A DNA stretch of 64,000 bases, from positions 38,471,803-38,535,802 of the forward strand of contig CM048591.1 in NCBI GenBank assembly GCA_026413225.1, in the 5' to 3' direction. This stretch comes from Otis tarda. Taxonomy: Eukaryota > Chordata > Aves > Otidiformes > Otididae. Position 1 is the first letter of the stretch. The number at the start of each line of letters is the position of its first letter. This document shows, one piece after another, positions 12,079 to 26,800 of the stretch. The position numbers and the translations under genes were made by a program. The notes below the pieces were generated by a model that saw nothing but the letters and a program-made list of their open reading frames with translations, had not been told where the DNA came from and searched no databases.

Positions 12079-15000
12079 ACTGTGTTACCACTGGCCACTG
12101 GTTTTCACTTTCAATGTCACTTTTTTTTTTTTTTGTCCAAAAGATTGAGATAGTGCTACTGGTCTTTTCTGCAAGAATATGCCAGGCCAAGAACTGAGAA
12201 ACTCAGCTTCATTTTCTTCTGGGTTACTTAGGGTTCAGTTAGTCATGGTTTTTTTTCCTGCTTGACAGCAGTAGCTAATATCAGAGGAAAAGCTTGTGCA
12301 AATAGCTTATGAGAGGTGGCTATTCTTCATCTGACATCATAATTCAGAACACTTTTGTATGATTACAAGTTTGTTACCGTAAATATGAGTAAAAAAGCAG
12401 AACCCACTGAGACTTTTTATTATGTAGGTAAGAGAAATGTAAACAGTGTGGGTTTTTTTTTTTTTCTATATGCATCTGAATATTAACCTCTCTTTATTCA
12501 CAGGGGATAACTTACAATAGGTGGGGGACCTGATTAATTTGATTCACGGCTTTGCTGTTTACTTAACTGTATCAGCTTAGAAGTACAAAGCATAACATAG
12601 TGAGTTGTGAAGCTTAGACGGAAGTCCTAGTAGGAGGTCATGCAGAGATATTTCAGGCGTGCAGATAAAAATAAGCTAGACCAAAGGACATAAATGTTTT
12701 TACAGCAGATCCAGTTTAAGGAGAGTCACTAGGTAAGTGCCTGGGCCTAATTTTTGGAGAAGGATGAGGGTGCTGAGCTAAGTTTAGCCTTGCAAGTTAA
12801 TTAGTGTGCTTGTAAAAAAGGTAGAAAAACTTTGTCTGCTGTCACAGGAGACAGCTCAAGTCAATTTTTTTTTAATTATGCACAAAACAGTCCAGATTCG
12901 TATTATAAAACTATTGAGAGATATCCAACAATTTGATATTTGAGCAATGAATTCCTTGTATTCACACCAATGCCTGAGGCAACAAAGTGACTTCTGCCAT
13001 AATACTTCAAGATTATTTTTACCATTAGAAATTTACATTTTTTCTCATAAGTTTTGATTAATGTCTCTCTGAAATCAATAGAAGCTTCTCTTTTGATGTG
13101 AGAGGACGGGCTTTGTGTGGTCTTGTTTACTGTGACTATGCCAGAAGTCACACACACTACTCTTACTCCTCTGACTCAAGACCTCAGTGGTGCACGTCCG
13201 TGTACCACTGAAACATCAGGGGTTTCTGCTACAAGCATTATGATAAATGTAATTTTTAATATTCCTATATCTTCTTTCCTTGGATTCCTTAAGACCTGAT
13301 AGATCTATCTTCTTGCTCTGGAGTTTCCCATGTTACAATTAATTTATGCTCTTCCTATTTGCATCCTTCCCATGAAACATTTTCTTATGTAGAGGAGTGA
13401 ATTATCCATGGTGAAAGGTGAATAGGTTAAGATTCAGAGTTAGTGAATTTTAGAGAACAAAAGTAAACAATTATCAGTGGAAAAACCATAATCAACCTTA
13501 AAAAGGAATCTGTACTTGAAATAGCTGAGACTCAGTTTGTGCAAAGTGTGTGCCAATGCTGAGGGACTCTTTTAAACACTGTTAAGTAAAACAGAATTAT
13601 AGTTGAAGAATGGCTTGAGGCAAAGAATTAATGAAAAAACTACCCTGTTGTGAAACTGAGCAAATTAGGAGCTATAAAATAGGTATTATATTTAGAAGTG
13701 TTAAAGCTGTTTTGAGTTTTTAGATTTCAGGAGGGGAAGTAAGATGTACTCAATAGAGTACATCTGTTACCAGTTAACTTAAAATAGTCAACATATTGCT
13801 GACCTTGAAAAATGTCCAAGGAAAAAACCGAAAGAAATTAGTATAGTGGGAAGGTAAGTGAAAGTTCTGACCTCAAAATAATTAAATGAAAGTTATTCTG
13901 CTGCCTGATATGATTTTCAGTGTCCTAGAGCCTTTTGCTCCCTAGACAGTTTCAGAAAAGTTAAAGTTGTTATTGCTTAGAGAGATAACACATTCTAATG
14001 AGAATGACTGTTAAACAAACACTTTCAAAACAGTCAAAACTGACATCACTTAATGCTTGAATTATGTTTTTTATTCACTTACTCATTTAGGTATTATTAT
14101 CTGTATGTTCAGCACTTCAGTAAGGAAGAGTTGTCTATTTCATGTTTCTTCCTTCAGGCAGAAGAAAGAGGGAAATGCGTTGCCCACCTCCTCTGATTTG
14201 GTGCTTGGGTAGAGCAGTGTCAGAGAGTGGTTAGTGGCGTGCAACATTTGGCAAATATCAGAAGCAATTAGAGGGACAAGGAAAAACTTACTGGAAGAAG
14301 GAGGGGGAATTGACTGCATATCTGCAGCCATTAGCTCTAGAAAAAAAGTTGCACACCTTCGTGCAATTATGATTTTGGAAAAGAAACTTGAGCGCAAGAT
14401 GGCTGTCCTCATGGATATATGCTGGTACTAGCAAAAGGCTACATTAGGGAAAAAGAAAATCCTGTTGGTAACATTCAGCTGCCTAGGATATAATGAACAG
14501 AATGCAGATTTAAAACTTTATGCAAAAAAAAAAAAGGGAAGGTGATCAATGTGTACACCAACAATCTTTGTACACATTCAGTGCAGATAAGTGCTGATAA
14601 TGGATACTGAGCCAACATGAATTGCCATGCTTCCATGTAAGTCAATGTTGATGAGCAAGAAAGTCACTTACTTGTGTCAATGAGATTCTGTCCTACTGTC
14701 CATTAACACACATACCACACCAAGTTATGCGTGCCTGAATGAATATGGCCAAATGTGCCCACACGGATGAGGCACGTACCTAGAGGGATGAGACATAAAA
14801 ATTTGTTATAATTATGTGTACTTTTGTGCACAAAGAAAATAAAAACCTTTAAATATGGTGAAACATAATTTGCATTTATACTGCTTAGCTTGAGCACTTG
14901 AAGTATTACTACATTCAAGTCAAAAAAAGCTAAACTGAGCAAGCTTATCTTAAGTTCTTGGAAGGCAACTAGGACAGAGTATGCTATGTTTTCTTTTTAC

Positions 15001-18000
15001 ACATTTTAGTCTGAAGTAAGACCCTAGCATGTGCTACAACATTAAAGAGTCTTTGGCAGGTTTACATCCCTTTTGAAAAAATGCTGACAGCTCGATATCA
15101 TAGAGTTGTTGCTTTCATATGCAAATCTGAGCTTTTGCGCCTGGTTCCCATCAACAATTCAGAAAATAAATTGCAGACTTTTTTTTTAATTAAAATGTTT
15201 TAACAATAAAACCTGAGAAAAGCAGTCCTGAAGTCTCTTTGATGTAATAGAAGATAAAATACAGTGACAATTTTGCTAATGGATGTGAAAGGTGACATTT
15301 TTTTCCTTTTCCAATAATTGAGTTTAATGTCAAATCACAGATCAGTTCATTATCTGTCAGGGCTAGAGGCAACATCACCCACTTGAGTGTATTTTGAACT
15401 GAGGTGTAAATCTGAGATTGAGTTGAATGGTCATGTTTTTCAGATAGTCTTGGGCTGTATATCAGACACTTCACTTAGAAAGAGATTTATTTGAACGGTG
15501 TAACAAGCAGACATTGATAAATAAACTTTTCTTTGTCAGGAGGAATAATTGCTGGCAACCTGAGTTTTAACACGAGGCAGGAGCTTGATCACTGAGCTAA
15601 TTTATTTAATCAAGGAAAGTTTCTGAGAGAGGACTACTGAATTTTGAACATATGAGCTTCAAAAAAGGTTACAGAAGGATGTGTAAAACTTAAGGTATCT
15701 GTAGTGAAATGGGCAGCAGACCTAAAAATAATCTTGGCATAGGATAGTGGCACATAATTTTATGTGTTAGCTTGATGGATTCAAAATCTTAGTGGGTTCT
15801 GATCCACAAATGCCATTTTTCACCAGGCAAAGTGTTGATAGTTCAGTAAATTCTGAGAAAGGGGAAGCAGCCTGACAAGAAATTATTGTCATGTAGCCCT
15901 GTACAAAGAGTAGGTACGAGCAGAACTAGTGTTGTAAATGTTTAGTTACAGTTCCTTCCAGCAAAACGTAAGATACAGAGTCAGCTAGAGGGACTTTACT
16001 GCCTCTGACAAATTGAGACTATATAACCTTCCCAGTCTTCAGTTACTGAGCATTTTGATACCTCTACTATTTTCAAATGCTTCCTACGTTATAACAAGAA
16101 TTCACATTAAAACTGGATGCTTTTACCACATGAACACTTAACAAAAAATACCTTCCCCGGCTCTCCTTGTATTTATAAACACAAATTCATGACACAAAGC
16201 ACAGGAGAGGGAAGCAACAGGTCTAAGTGAAGTGTTATTCAGTCCAACATGTGAGCATTTTTTGAGATATCAGTTAAGACAAGAAGAGGAAAGAGTTGAA
16301 GTTACAAAAGGAGAAAACACAAAACACGTATCAAAAAAAAAGAGTCTTAAAATGTGATCCCTGTAAAACAACTGAAGTATCTGTTGCCCTTTGGTCATGC
16401 ACTCCATGGTGAATAAAAGAGGCAGAATGGGAAGACAGAAAGAATAAGAGGATTCTCTTTTGTACAGCTATGAACTCTTCACAGCCTTCACCAGGGTCCT
16501 ATGTGAACAATTAACTGCCAGTTGCCTTAACTTACATCTGCTGTATTTCCCAAAGCTGGCAGCTGATCTCCACGGCAGATTCAGCCAAGGGAAGAAGTAG
16601 TGGCATTTGCTCCACCATCTTTGCTGTATTGATACAAACTCTACCAGAGGACAGCAATGTTAACCTATAGGGCCAGAACAAGTCACTGGAAGTCACCTGC
16701 ATTTCCTTCAGTGCATGAGCTAAATTTCTGCACTCTCTCTTATTCCTCACCAGAAGTTTTTCTATCTGTTCTAAGATTAAGATGTTGTGTCATTAGCCTT
16801 CTAAACTTCTGATTTTTTACTGTCTGTTCAGTTGCTCATAGTTTGTATGAAGTGCTTTTGTGAGAGAAATTCACAACAGAACAACAAAATAATGGCAGTA
16901 TCTAGAATTCTTGGTGGAGGGAGACGTCTAATAAATGCCAGTCCCATGATGAAAAATTGGATCAAAATTTAGGCAGGAGGGGAGCATACGGCAAAATGAT
17001 CAAAGCTGCTGCTTGTGAGATCATGGCTTAATGCATCGATGGGATTACAACAAATATCTGATTCAAAGTAGAGCATCATGAAAACTCTTGTCACACAATC
17101 ATCTAGAGAGCTAGACAATAGAGAAATAAAAGTTAAGCAATTAAAAACCTGTTTGTTGCCTTAGGCATGTTTTAGTTCATTGTTCATCAGCTCCATTGCT
17201 CTGTCTGTTCCATGTAATGGTTCATTTACATGAATTTGGGACCAAAAAAAAAAAAAAAAACCCGATATACTGTGCAAAAGAGAAAATTGTTAATGTTTTC
17301 TCAGAGTGTGCTGGCTGCAGGTCAAAAGCCCAAAGGTGACAGCTACCAATGTACTGTCTTATTTACTATATGGAGATATATAGATTCAGAGAAAACGCTA
17401 ATATTTAGTATTCTGGTCACATTTGCTTTAGAATGTGGTTCTAAAAATCTCAAAGGCAAATGCAGAGTACAGCAGATCTTATTAGCAGTTAAATTTTAGT
17501 TCTGGGCTTTTTCTCACACAAGTTTTAATAAAGATACTCTTTATTTTTAGTAACATGAGAGAGCAATAAAGCTCTGTGTATTTAACTTCTGTCCACTTTA
17601 CAGAAGAGCTGCTCTATGGAATCAGACGAAGTATCCCACTGGCACAATATCCTGCCTCTGATAATGGCCAGTGGTAGACATTTAGGAAATGAACAAGCTT
17701 GTGTCTAGCTAATCTTTGCCCTGATATACCCCACCTTTAACTCATCAGCAGTTTGGAGACTGGCCTCTGGATCTTCAAGTTTACATGACCTCGATGGAGT
17801 TATTCTCCATGAAGTTGTCCAGCCTTGTTCATCTCTCAAAGTGCATTTTTCTTTCAACATTTTCAATAGTCCAGGTAAAAGAGTAAACGAGTTTAGACTG
17901 CAATTGTAAAATTTATGATGTTTTCCTTATTTTGACTTATTAAAGTCACCAGTCAGTAAAATCTACTACCAAATTCAATTGAAAATGAGATCAAAGGTGG

Positions 18001-21000
18001 GTTCTCAAACTTTCTGATGTTCAAGAAAATTCAGTTATTTACTTTTGTTTAGAAATATGTACTCCACTTTACTATGCCTCTCACTGGTCCCATAAGGGTC
18101 AACGTATTATAGTAAGATCTGAATCACGCAGGATTTCCAGCCTGAGTAGATGCAGAACTATTGTAAATCTCAAGTCAAAATCTATTCTCATGAGACATAT
18201 GATTTCAGTTTGCAGGCCAAAGAGACCTGATCTGAAACTGAAATTTTAACAGTTTTTCACAAGGGTCAACTGAAATTATATTTGTCCTTTTCGTTACTCT
18301 GTTTTACTGTTCCTTTCCTCTGCTAAATGAATGCCATAGCATTTAGTTCTATTGTTCTGAGAGAAAAAGGTATTTATTGCTTAATTTGAAAATGCAAAGT
18401 TTAGTTAGTGGAATAGATGATTCTATATGGGTATTTGTCAGTTTTGTTTTAATGTAATTAATGAAGTTCCTGTGCAGTCTAATGAAACAAATATATAATT
18501 TGGATGCTCAAAAATTGTTATGGGGTTATTCAGACCTCTGCATACCTATATCAGTGTAATAAGCCAGTAAAACAAAATTGCTGTCTTACTATACCAATAT
18601 AGCATGTTTCTGCAATATCATTAACTCTGTTGCAGAGTTCCTTTTCTCAGAAAGATGATTTACAGATGCCTGAGGAGACAAGTTCCCTTTCCAAGCACTT
18701 GCAAAGAGAAGATTAGAATGGGTATGGAAGAGGATGTCGTAGGGGAAATTAATGGGAAAAAAAAATTCTCAGACAGAACTTATTTGATTGGAAATGCTTT
18801 GAGGAATAGCAACTCCTTGCCTTAGTAAAGACACGCACCATTTCACTTATAGCTAGTACCCATGGAGACAGTGGAATCAAACCCTACCTTCCTTAATCAC
18901 ACACCTTGCCCTTTCTCAGCCAGTTTGTACCTTCTAGGGGCTAGCCACAATGTGATAAACCCCATAAAAGCAAACGAAATGAGATGTTCTTTCATCATTT
19001 TTGAGAGTTGTATGGAGTATGTCTCTGATGAGTAGCTGGTAATCAGGATTGAGAACATCCCCTATAGCAAGTTGCTGCATGCTGCAAAGTTCTATTTAAA
19101 GTCTTACAGCGCTGGTGACACTGAGCTTATTTATTTCAGATGGTGGACCTTGCAAAATTATGTCCTGAGCATGTTTGGTCTTAAAGTTAAAGTGTGACAA
19201 TTTTATTCTCTCTAAAGGTATAAAAATGTCATACTGACATATGTAAAAGGCACACGTAGGTGTACACTTTATAATACAGGATGGGTAGTGAGACTGGATA
19301 TAAATAATCTCTAAACATGAGTCAGAGGGACTTTTTGTGTGTGGAAGGTTAGGCAGCATAAGCATTCAAATAAGAGGCTATATTTTGGTAGCAACTGAAC
19401 ACAAACTGTGCTGAGACTCTTTGTCATTCAGTCCTCCTCTTTATCCTCAGCCCTACACCTCTGTCCCCCACCTGTACACTTTATGATGAGCTAATACAGT
19501 TCATCAGATGCAAGAACTGGTCGTAAAGGGATTGTTTTCTCTTAGTCCACCTGGTAAGCTTAGAACCTATACCATGAGAAAGAAGGGGGAGGAACTACAA
19601 CGGACAGCATTTAAATTGCCTTAATCTGTTATGGAGGTAGGGAAGACGTTCTTAAAATCCATTGAGAATCTAACTTGAGGAAGCTGAACTCAAAGCGAGG
19701 AAGAAGAATGCAATGTAAAAGCACAGGGATTGAGCATTTATGTAAGACATACTTTATCTGACTTCTGGGTTTTGTTAACTCATTTTTCAAAGTCATTTAT
19801 CTTAGCTATTTTCAGTCTTCAGACTACAATTTGGGCTAAATGAAAACCCTACATAATTGTTTCTAGCAACATTTATTTTAATATAAATTATTTTATGTAG
19901 TGATAGGGGTCTTAGGCTTGGGGTACAAGAGAATGAGAATTAGAAAAAAACATTTAAAAGGTGAATAAGAGTTGAGAAGAGATTGGTAATGTAAGTTTTA
20001 AAGAGACCTGCAGTTTTTGTAGTAAAAAAGGAAGAGAGGAGGGAAGTGAAAATAGATGAGAGGGAGAAGAAAGAGGGCTGTGTAGGAACAGCTGAAAAGT
20101 GAACATCATAGAGTTATGGAAAAACAAGTATTAACAAGACAGGCATTATCAGGCATTGTTTAGTTGTAATCAAAATCAGCTGGAATTTAAACAATGGATG
20201 CCATCACACCAGTTATCCTCTTTTGAAATACATTTTCAGTTGTGTGCTTTTGGTAAAAAATGACTTACTTCTGAATGTAAGCCTAAATATTCTTTATTAA
20301 AAGAGTATCTTGATGGTTTGTAACTGAACACTTCACAATTACTGCCTTTTGAAAAAAAACTTATTATAGAAATTAAAATCTGTGTTCTCCATGAATATAC
20401 TTGAGAAGTACTTTTCTTACAGTTACATCTTTACACAACATTACACTTCCCTAAAATCATGAATTGTTCTCATGTACTATACAAAGTCTTCAAGACTTCT
20501 GTATTCCTAACAGTGATCTATTGATTCAAGTTGTTCTTCAGTACTTAGAATCGAAACAGTTAGTGTAACATAAGTATTTATTACAGTATTTAGTGGGTGA
20601 CTTAATTGCTAAATAATGCACAATCTTCCTACTTATTCAAGTATACCCTTTCCACAAAATGATTAACTATTTCAGATAACTAGTTCATCACCCAAAGATA
20701 ATAAAAACATATATTTAAAGTCCTTACCAAAATTAGACAGACAGTTTTGTAAATTGTCCATCTCAGTTTCACTTTTCAACTGGTTTCAATTTTCACTACA
20801 GTTCTAGATGGAATAAAAGCTTAGTATTATTCTAGTATCTCCACAGGCATTCCCTTACAGGCTGGAAGAGAGTGAGAGACATGTAATAGATGTTTATCTT
20901 TGATACGTTTTTCAGTGTTGTTAGCAAGAGGGCTCCTCAGGTAGCCAGCTGAGAAGCCAGCTCTCTCTGATCTCCCCTCTAGTTTTATGGCTTCAGGGAA

Positions 21001-22490
21001 GTGGCTTGCTATAGCTGGTGTGGCCCCTGGCATTAAGTTATAAGGTCATCCAGTGACCAGTTTCCTTTCACTGAAACCAGTCTGGGACTGGTCTGTACAC
21101 TAGTGACATTTTGTACATTATTTCTTCTTCAGGCACAGAAGTTTAATTTTTCATAATGTCAGGAAAACCCTTTTTGCTATTTCAACAGGTTTAGATGAGC
21201 ATCTAGTCATTTTAGAATATATCATACCTCTGCAATTCTGATTTGGGGCTAATTAAAAAAGCCTCTTTTTCCAGTCTAACAAGTTTGATGATTATGATGG
21301 TGATTATTATTTGGAATGACAAATTTGGGGAGGGAGGGAGGGATGAATTTTGCTTTAGTCATTCCAACACATTTCTTTCCAGATTATTTCTAACATTCAA
21401 GGCACTTGAATTCTGTTTGCTTCTTGTAGCACGTCACACTTCCCAAATACATGCAAGCATTTAGGATTTTAATTATGGCGTAAACTGCCATCTCACAAGA
21501 AAATAGTAGAGTGGAGAATTCTTTGAAGATAAAGCATTGAAAGATTCCCTTCACAGAATCATTCTTAAGTCACACTACTGTGTAAACTGTTCTGCTTAGC
21601 CCATATCTGATAAACAGTGTTACCAGGTGAAGACAGGAGAGGCAAATTAACGCTTGTGCTTCCAGTTTTATTCAATTTGAGCTGTTGTTACCATTTATCA
21701 GCAGCTGTAGGTTGTGGCCATTCTTCTTTAGCCTCTTAAGTAACTACATCCGATTCTCTAATACAGTTGTAATTTCTTCTACACGTTGCTATCTTATTCA
21801 TTACAGCTGGCAGCTCCATAGGACAGGGAGAGATCTTCGTTGTCATATAGATGGATTAAAAGCATGAGCCCTATAAAAGCCTAAGCAGAGCATACTGCCA
21901 TCTGACACTGCATTTTGTTGCAAATTCTGGAAATAAAAATAACTAATTTAATCAGAAAATTACTTGTGAATAATTCTGTGCGTATCAGTTCTCTCTTTCA
22001 AAATAATGTCATTATTTGCAGGCAGGTAGGAAGTCTGGGGAGCCTCGGAACTTAAGACTTACAGGGATTTTGAACACTGATTTTGGGACCAGGCAGTCTT
22101 TCCTCGAGCAACTTAGTTTCAAAACACCAGGAGTGAAAAGCTACTGAGCTGGGAGTCAGTGATCTAATGCTTTCTAGGAGCAATGCTGATGTTCCAGGAA
22201 CCCAAAGCCAAAAGCTGCATGGTAGCTGGGCAGTTTTCTATCAGTAACTTTGGCTTCTGTTTGAAATATCTGCTGAAAGATTTTAATTTAATGTAACTCG
22301 CATTCTCATTCAGTAAAGAAGATTCCAACCATACACTGCACATTTTGAATACACAGTTAGAATTAATCCGCCTTAAAAAAAATCTCATAAAAAAATCCAC
22401 AAACTGATTGCAATTAGTACAACCCCAAATAATGAGACAGGTATCAAAAAATTAGCATAGTGTATATAGTAGAAAAGCAGATTCAAATTT
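12079..22490. other. Gene-free AT-rich sequence
   Basis: No gene is recognised. Poly-T runs occur at 12121-12135 and 12452-12465, and poly-A at 14524-14535 and 17244-17260. The longest frames (89-94 codons at 14140-14412, 15190-15474, 17230-17499 and 19096-19365) have no domain motif that I recognise. A near-perfect 26-bp quasi-palindrome lies at 13185-13210. The only other notable feature is low complexity. Confidence 0.6.
13185..13210. other. 26-bp quasi-palindrome
   Basis: Two 12-nt arms, CAGTGGTGCACG and CGTGTACCACTG, are separated by TC. All positions pair apart from one G-T wobble. It could form a tight hairpin or cruciform, and it contains two CGTG/CACG cores. No repeat family is recognised around it. 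Function unknown. Confidence 0.6.
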
Positions 22491-22496
22491 AAAAGG

Positions 22497-22529
22497 TTTT
22501 TTTTTTGTGTTGTTGTTGTTTTTTTTTCT
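22497..22529. repeat. T-rich / (GTT)n low-complexity tract
   Basis: A run of T, then GTTGTTGTT, then another T run. Simple low-complexity DNA. Confidence 0.8.
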
Positions 22530-23822
22530 CCTTCCAGTCCTTCTCTTTCCATGAAGAAATGTGTCAAAAAGGTGAAAGAGTATCCATGCCTCATGATTTT
22601 TTCTTTACAGTTTTAATAGCAACTGATTAGACTGAGAGGAAATTTTTCTAAGTGGTGCACAGGGATTGTACTATGCAACTCCCATTGAAATCACTGGGAA
22701 CCTGGAGGCTAAACCTCCCCCTAGCTTTGAAAATGTACCCTAAACTATCAGTAATTTCCACTTACCTATGCTTGAACTAGCTGGATGGTTTATCATGATT
22801 CATTTCTTAAATACTATGATTACACTTTTGGGTACCAGTACAAGTGTGTTTAAATGATATAAGTGCATTGTAAAATCCCAAAGCAAGATCTTTTTAATTT
22901 GTCATGTATCAAGCTAATAAATACACAATATATACATTTTTTTATTAATTATATCAACTAATTATCTTATTACAAAATAAACAACAGAGAAATTGCAGTC
23001 ATAGAAGGGGTCATTGATCATTTATCATGCATGAATTTCTAACTTCTAAATAAAATAGTGATCATGAGCTAATGTGAAACCTTTGCAAATTAATAAAACT
23101 AATAGATATTGATTGTAATGTCATGTGAATCATCACTGGCAATTTTGAAAAATTAGTGCAAATATGGGTGCAAAAATCTCTCCAGAATTAATTGAAAGAA
23201 GTGTTGCAAACAGTACTAAAATTGAAGAATGAATATGATGTGCTCAAAATGATAAACCATAGAGCTGGACCAGTTGATAGACAGAAATATACCACTTAAA
23301 TGTATTGAGAGTGTGTCAGCCAATGTAGATATAAGTGGTCTTGGAGTATGAAGCCTACACACACTCTATTTTCTCACTTAGAGATGTTTATTTTACTTTT
23401 TTTTTTTTTACCAGTGTGTGACTGACACTGATGGATTACTTGAGCCTATTGTGAGAAACAATCTTTTCATATGCGTCTGCATCCTGTAGACGTATTACTC
23501 TCACAAATACAAGCCTAAAAGGTGCTTTGTGAAAGCCTCGCATGACTCTGAAATATAAAGTACAAAAGTATAATACGTGAGCAGGATTAGATTATATGAA
23601 TTTCCTTATATGTCCTCTTTTGCTGACTTAGATTTGGAAGATTCCTCAATACATCTTAAAATAAGGTTTTGCTTAGCATTACACTATATTCAGGAGTCAA
23701 AAATTCAGTTAAACTAATTTGTCAACTTTAGATCCAAGGATGATTTCAAGCCAAAGCCACAATTATAACAGCCCTATAGTTACAGAAGTCTTGAATCCTA
23801 ATCTGGGTCAAAAATCTGAAAG
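22530..23822. other. Gene-free, very AT-rich; possible conserved non-coding element
   Basis: No gene. Positions about 22900-23180 are dense in TTAAT/ATTA cores and ATG/CAT-rich octamer-like strings, with little simple repetition. This is the look of vertebrate conserved non-coding elements near developmental genes. It is an impression from composition only and needs alignment to other birds. Confidence 0.35.
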
Positions 23823-23826
23823 CTGG

Positions 23827-23862
23827 GTTTTTTTTTTTTTTTTGTTTGTTTGTTCGTTTTGC
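23827..23862. repeat. poly-T followed by (TTTG)n
   Basis: About 17 T residues, then TTTG/TTCG units. A low-complexity tract with no tail or target duplication that would mark it as part of a retroposon. Confidence 0.8.
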
Positions 23863-26800
23863 TTTCTAAATGCAAGGTTTGCATGGGAGAAAGGCTAAAA
23901 TCCACTGTCTCCTACTTACCAAGGACATAAATGTACAAAATAAAAATATTACCATCAATGCAACTTCAAAGGAATAGATTCACAAAACAGGAAAGCTTTT
24001 TCTCCAGTGATCAAGGGGTTGATTCTGGATATAATAGTCCTCAAAAAATCTAAAATCCATCAATATTCTGAAAAACTTTGGCAGAATCAAAGGAAAGGGA
24101 AGCCAGCAGAAAAACAGAAGCAGCATCCCAATTTGTCACAGCTAGAGGCAAACATGAAGCTGACAAAAAAAAAAAAAAAGGGCCCAAGGAATCTGCTAGA
24201 GTCAAATGCCAGAAAGAATTATTTTCACATTTCATTGCCTGAGTTTCTGTGATTAACAACAAAAAGAAAGGGGGAAAAGATAGTGGGTGTCACAAACCAA
24301 ACTGAATCTCCCAGTAAAGCCATATTTTAAAAGGCCATAGAAATTAAGGGGACAAATCAGCATCACATACCTAGAGTAAACATAATCTTGTTAAACTTAG
24401 ACAGTAGCATAAAGATTCAACTGCAAATGGTCACTCTGGTCATGGAAATTATCTGAAGATGAAACTTGTATTCACAGTAGCGAATTTGTTGCTAGTCTTA
24501 GACTAAGTTACTTACATTCCCCCTGCTCCAATTTCCTGCTCTCCTCCTACCCCTACTACTGTAATGCATGCACATTACAGTCATTAAAATGGGAAAATAA
24601 CCATAGCTCCAGCCTTATTCTGATATCACACACATCATTTCAACAATTATTTCCTCCACTAAGTTACAGTTCCTCGTCCAATTTCCTCTACCTCTCAAGC
24701 CTGATCCCAACCTGAGAACTTGCATCTTCCCTTTCTGGCCAGAAAGAGCTACTAGAAAATATTTATCTCAAAAGTTTTATTTTAACCTTCCTTTAAATCC
24801 CTAAGAGGTGCTGTTGTCTCCATTCACTTGAAAGAACGCAAGAGAATGGGAAGCAGAGTGGGGAAGCCAGTTCTCTGAAGTCAGAAGCAAACAACGTGTT
24901 CACTGGATCTTTCTTGCCTACGAATATGCTATAGTTCTTACAGGCACAGAAAAGGGGAACTCATGCCAGCAGAAATCCTTAGAAATATGCAAGTTTACAA
25001 CGCTGCTAGTATACCATAATGTCTGAGCCACTAACACTGTCATGTAAATTAAGATCTTCCTCACTCGATTTTAGCAGTAACCTGATATGTGCTCCAGGAA
25101 TATCAAAAGGTGTTAGTTATTGCTCATTTGCAGCGAAGGTCATCTTCTTGAAGGTGAGAGAATTTATTTAAATTAAGAATTGATTTAAATAGAAGCTGTG
25201 TACCTGAATACCCTTAAAAATCTCTTTTCCTTTCCTTGTCTTTATAAGCCTACAAAGTCAAAAACAGAACAGAGTGCAGTGCAGTGCCTGCTCCAGCACA
25301 CGTGTCCAGATTTGCAGTAGCTGTTGCAACAATATGAGTCTCACAGCAGTCTTAATAGACTCTATAACATAACTACTGCCCAAAGTTAAGGAAAGTTCTT
25401 TAAGTGTACTGTAAATAGTAGAGAGATCTGCTTACACAGATGACTACCAGCATAATCTGTCAGACCTTTTATTTAATGACCCCTGTGTCTGCTATTTAAC
25501 CAGTGCTCACATATAGATATTTCTTAGGTGAGAGTCCATTACTCAAGTGACATAATTTTGCTCTGTGTGTTCACTGTGCTGCTGATGCAAGTTTATCTTG
25601 CTCAGGCAAGATGAATCCTGCTTACGTGTAACATTAGTTAATATGCCTCGTCCTCTGTAAAGGATTTCCTGTTACATGTAATTTGCATGCCAAGATGACA
25701 ATCCAGCAATGAGCAGAACACAAAAACTCAGTTTGTTTCTGTGGATTTCAAGTTCAAGTCTGTAAAGACAGAAGAGCTGGAAAAACATAAGGACTCACTT
25801 GGTCTTTTAAATTATTTTCCCCAATTTTGTGCCTGAAAAGGGAGTATGTTGAATTAAACTTAACTGAATATCCTTCTTTTCAAGATATTTTTTTCTTCTA
25901 CAAGTCTTTTCTCTCAGGTTTTGCTTACCTGATGATGCAAGGACAAAACCAATTTTTTTTTTGTTTTGGTAGGTAGCAGGTGGCTTATTGTTGTCTGAAA
26001 TGATAATTTTCATAATATGAGCTACAAAAATACAAGTAAGATGAGTTAGCACATCTACAGCATTGGTCTTGTCACTCTGGAGACAAAAATAACTAAAAAT
26101 TAATTGCTACTTTTTCTCTTGTCTTTATCCGCCTTCTACTATATTTAATTTTTCTCCTCTCCCCTCTGTTCACCAGCATGTCATGCTCCCTATTTTGGTT
26201 CCTTGTCACATTTTCACTTCATTGCATAGCGAGTTCTAGACTATGTTGCCAAAATCTACCTCCCTTTTATATCATGCTTTATCCATTTCTAGTTCTTCTG
26301 ACCTGTCTCCTCTGTAGAACAAGTGACTTCTTATTTTCAAAGCATTGCTTCTGCCTTTGTTTTCTCCTATATTCTCAATAAATTTTCTGTGCCAGCTTCT
26401 CCCCTTCCATTGCCACTTTCACAACTGTCTTCAACAATCTGAACAAACTCCTGATTGATTATATCATGTGGTCTTCCTCTTGTAATTTCCTCATGAAAAT
26501 CTACTTATCTCATAAAACCATGATGGCAGTCAGCAATAGAATTAGAATGTACTAGGTATCGGAAGGTTGGAAGTACTGGTTTTGTCCACAGCTGAACAAG
26601 TTAGTGTGTTTGTAACTGAACAATATGGAGGTCTCAATATATGTTTGAATCTTGTCCATTTATAGTAGCCTACGTTCTTCCAAAGGAACATTCCAACAAT
26701 AACTTTATTTCCCTGTCAGGAATTCTTGTCATCACTGGGGAAAGGATGTAATACTGCACAGCTAAAACTGTGTCAACACCTATTCTTCTGACATTAAAGA

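Noticed and set aside
16532-16750. A 72-codon minus-strand frame with fairly protein-like composition.
   Set aside because: No motif is recognised, there is no splice or promoter context, and many frames of this size are expected by chance in 64 kb.
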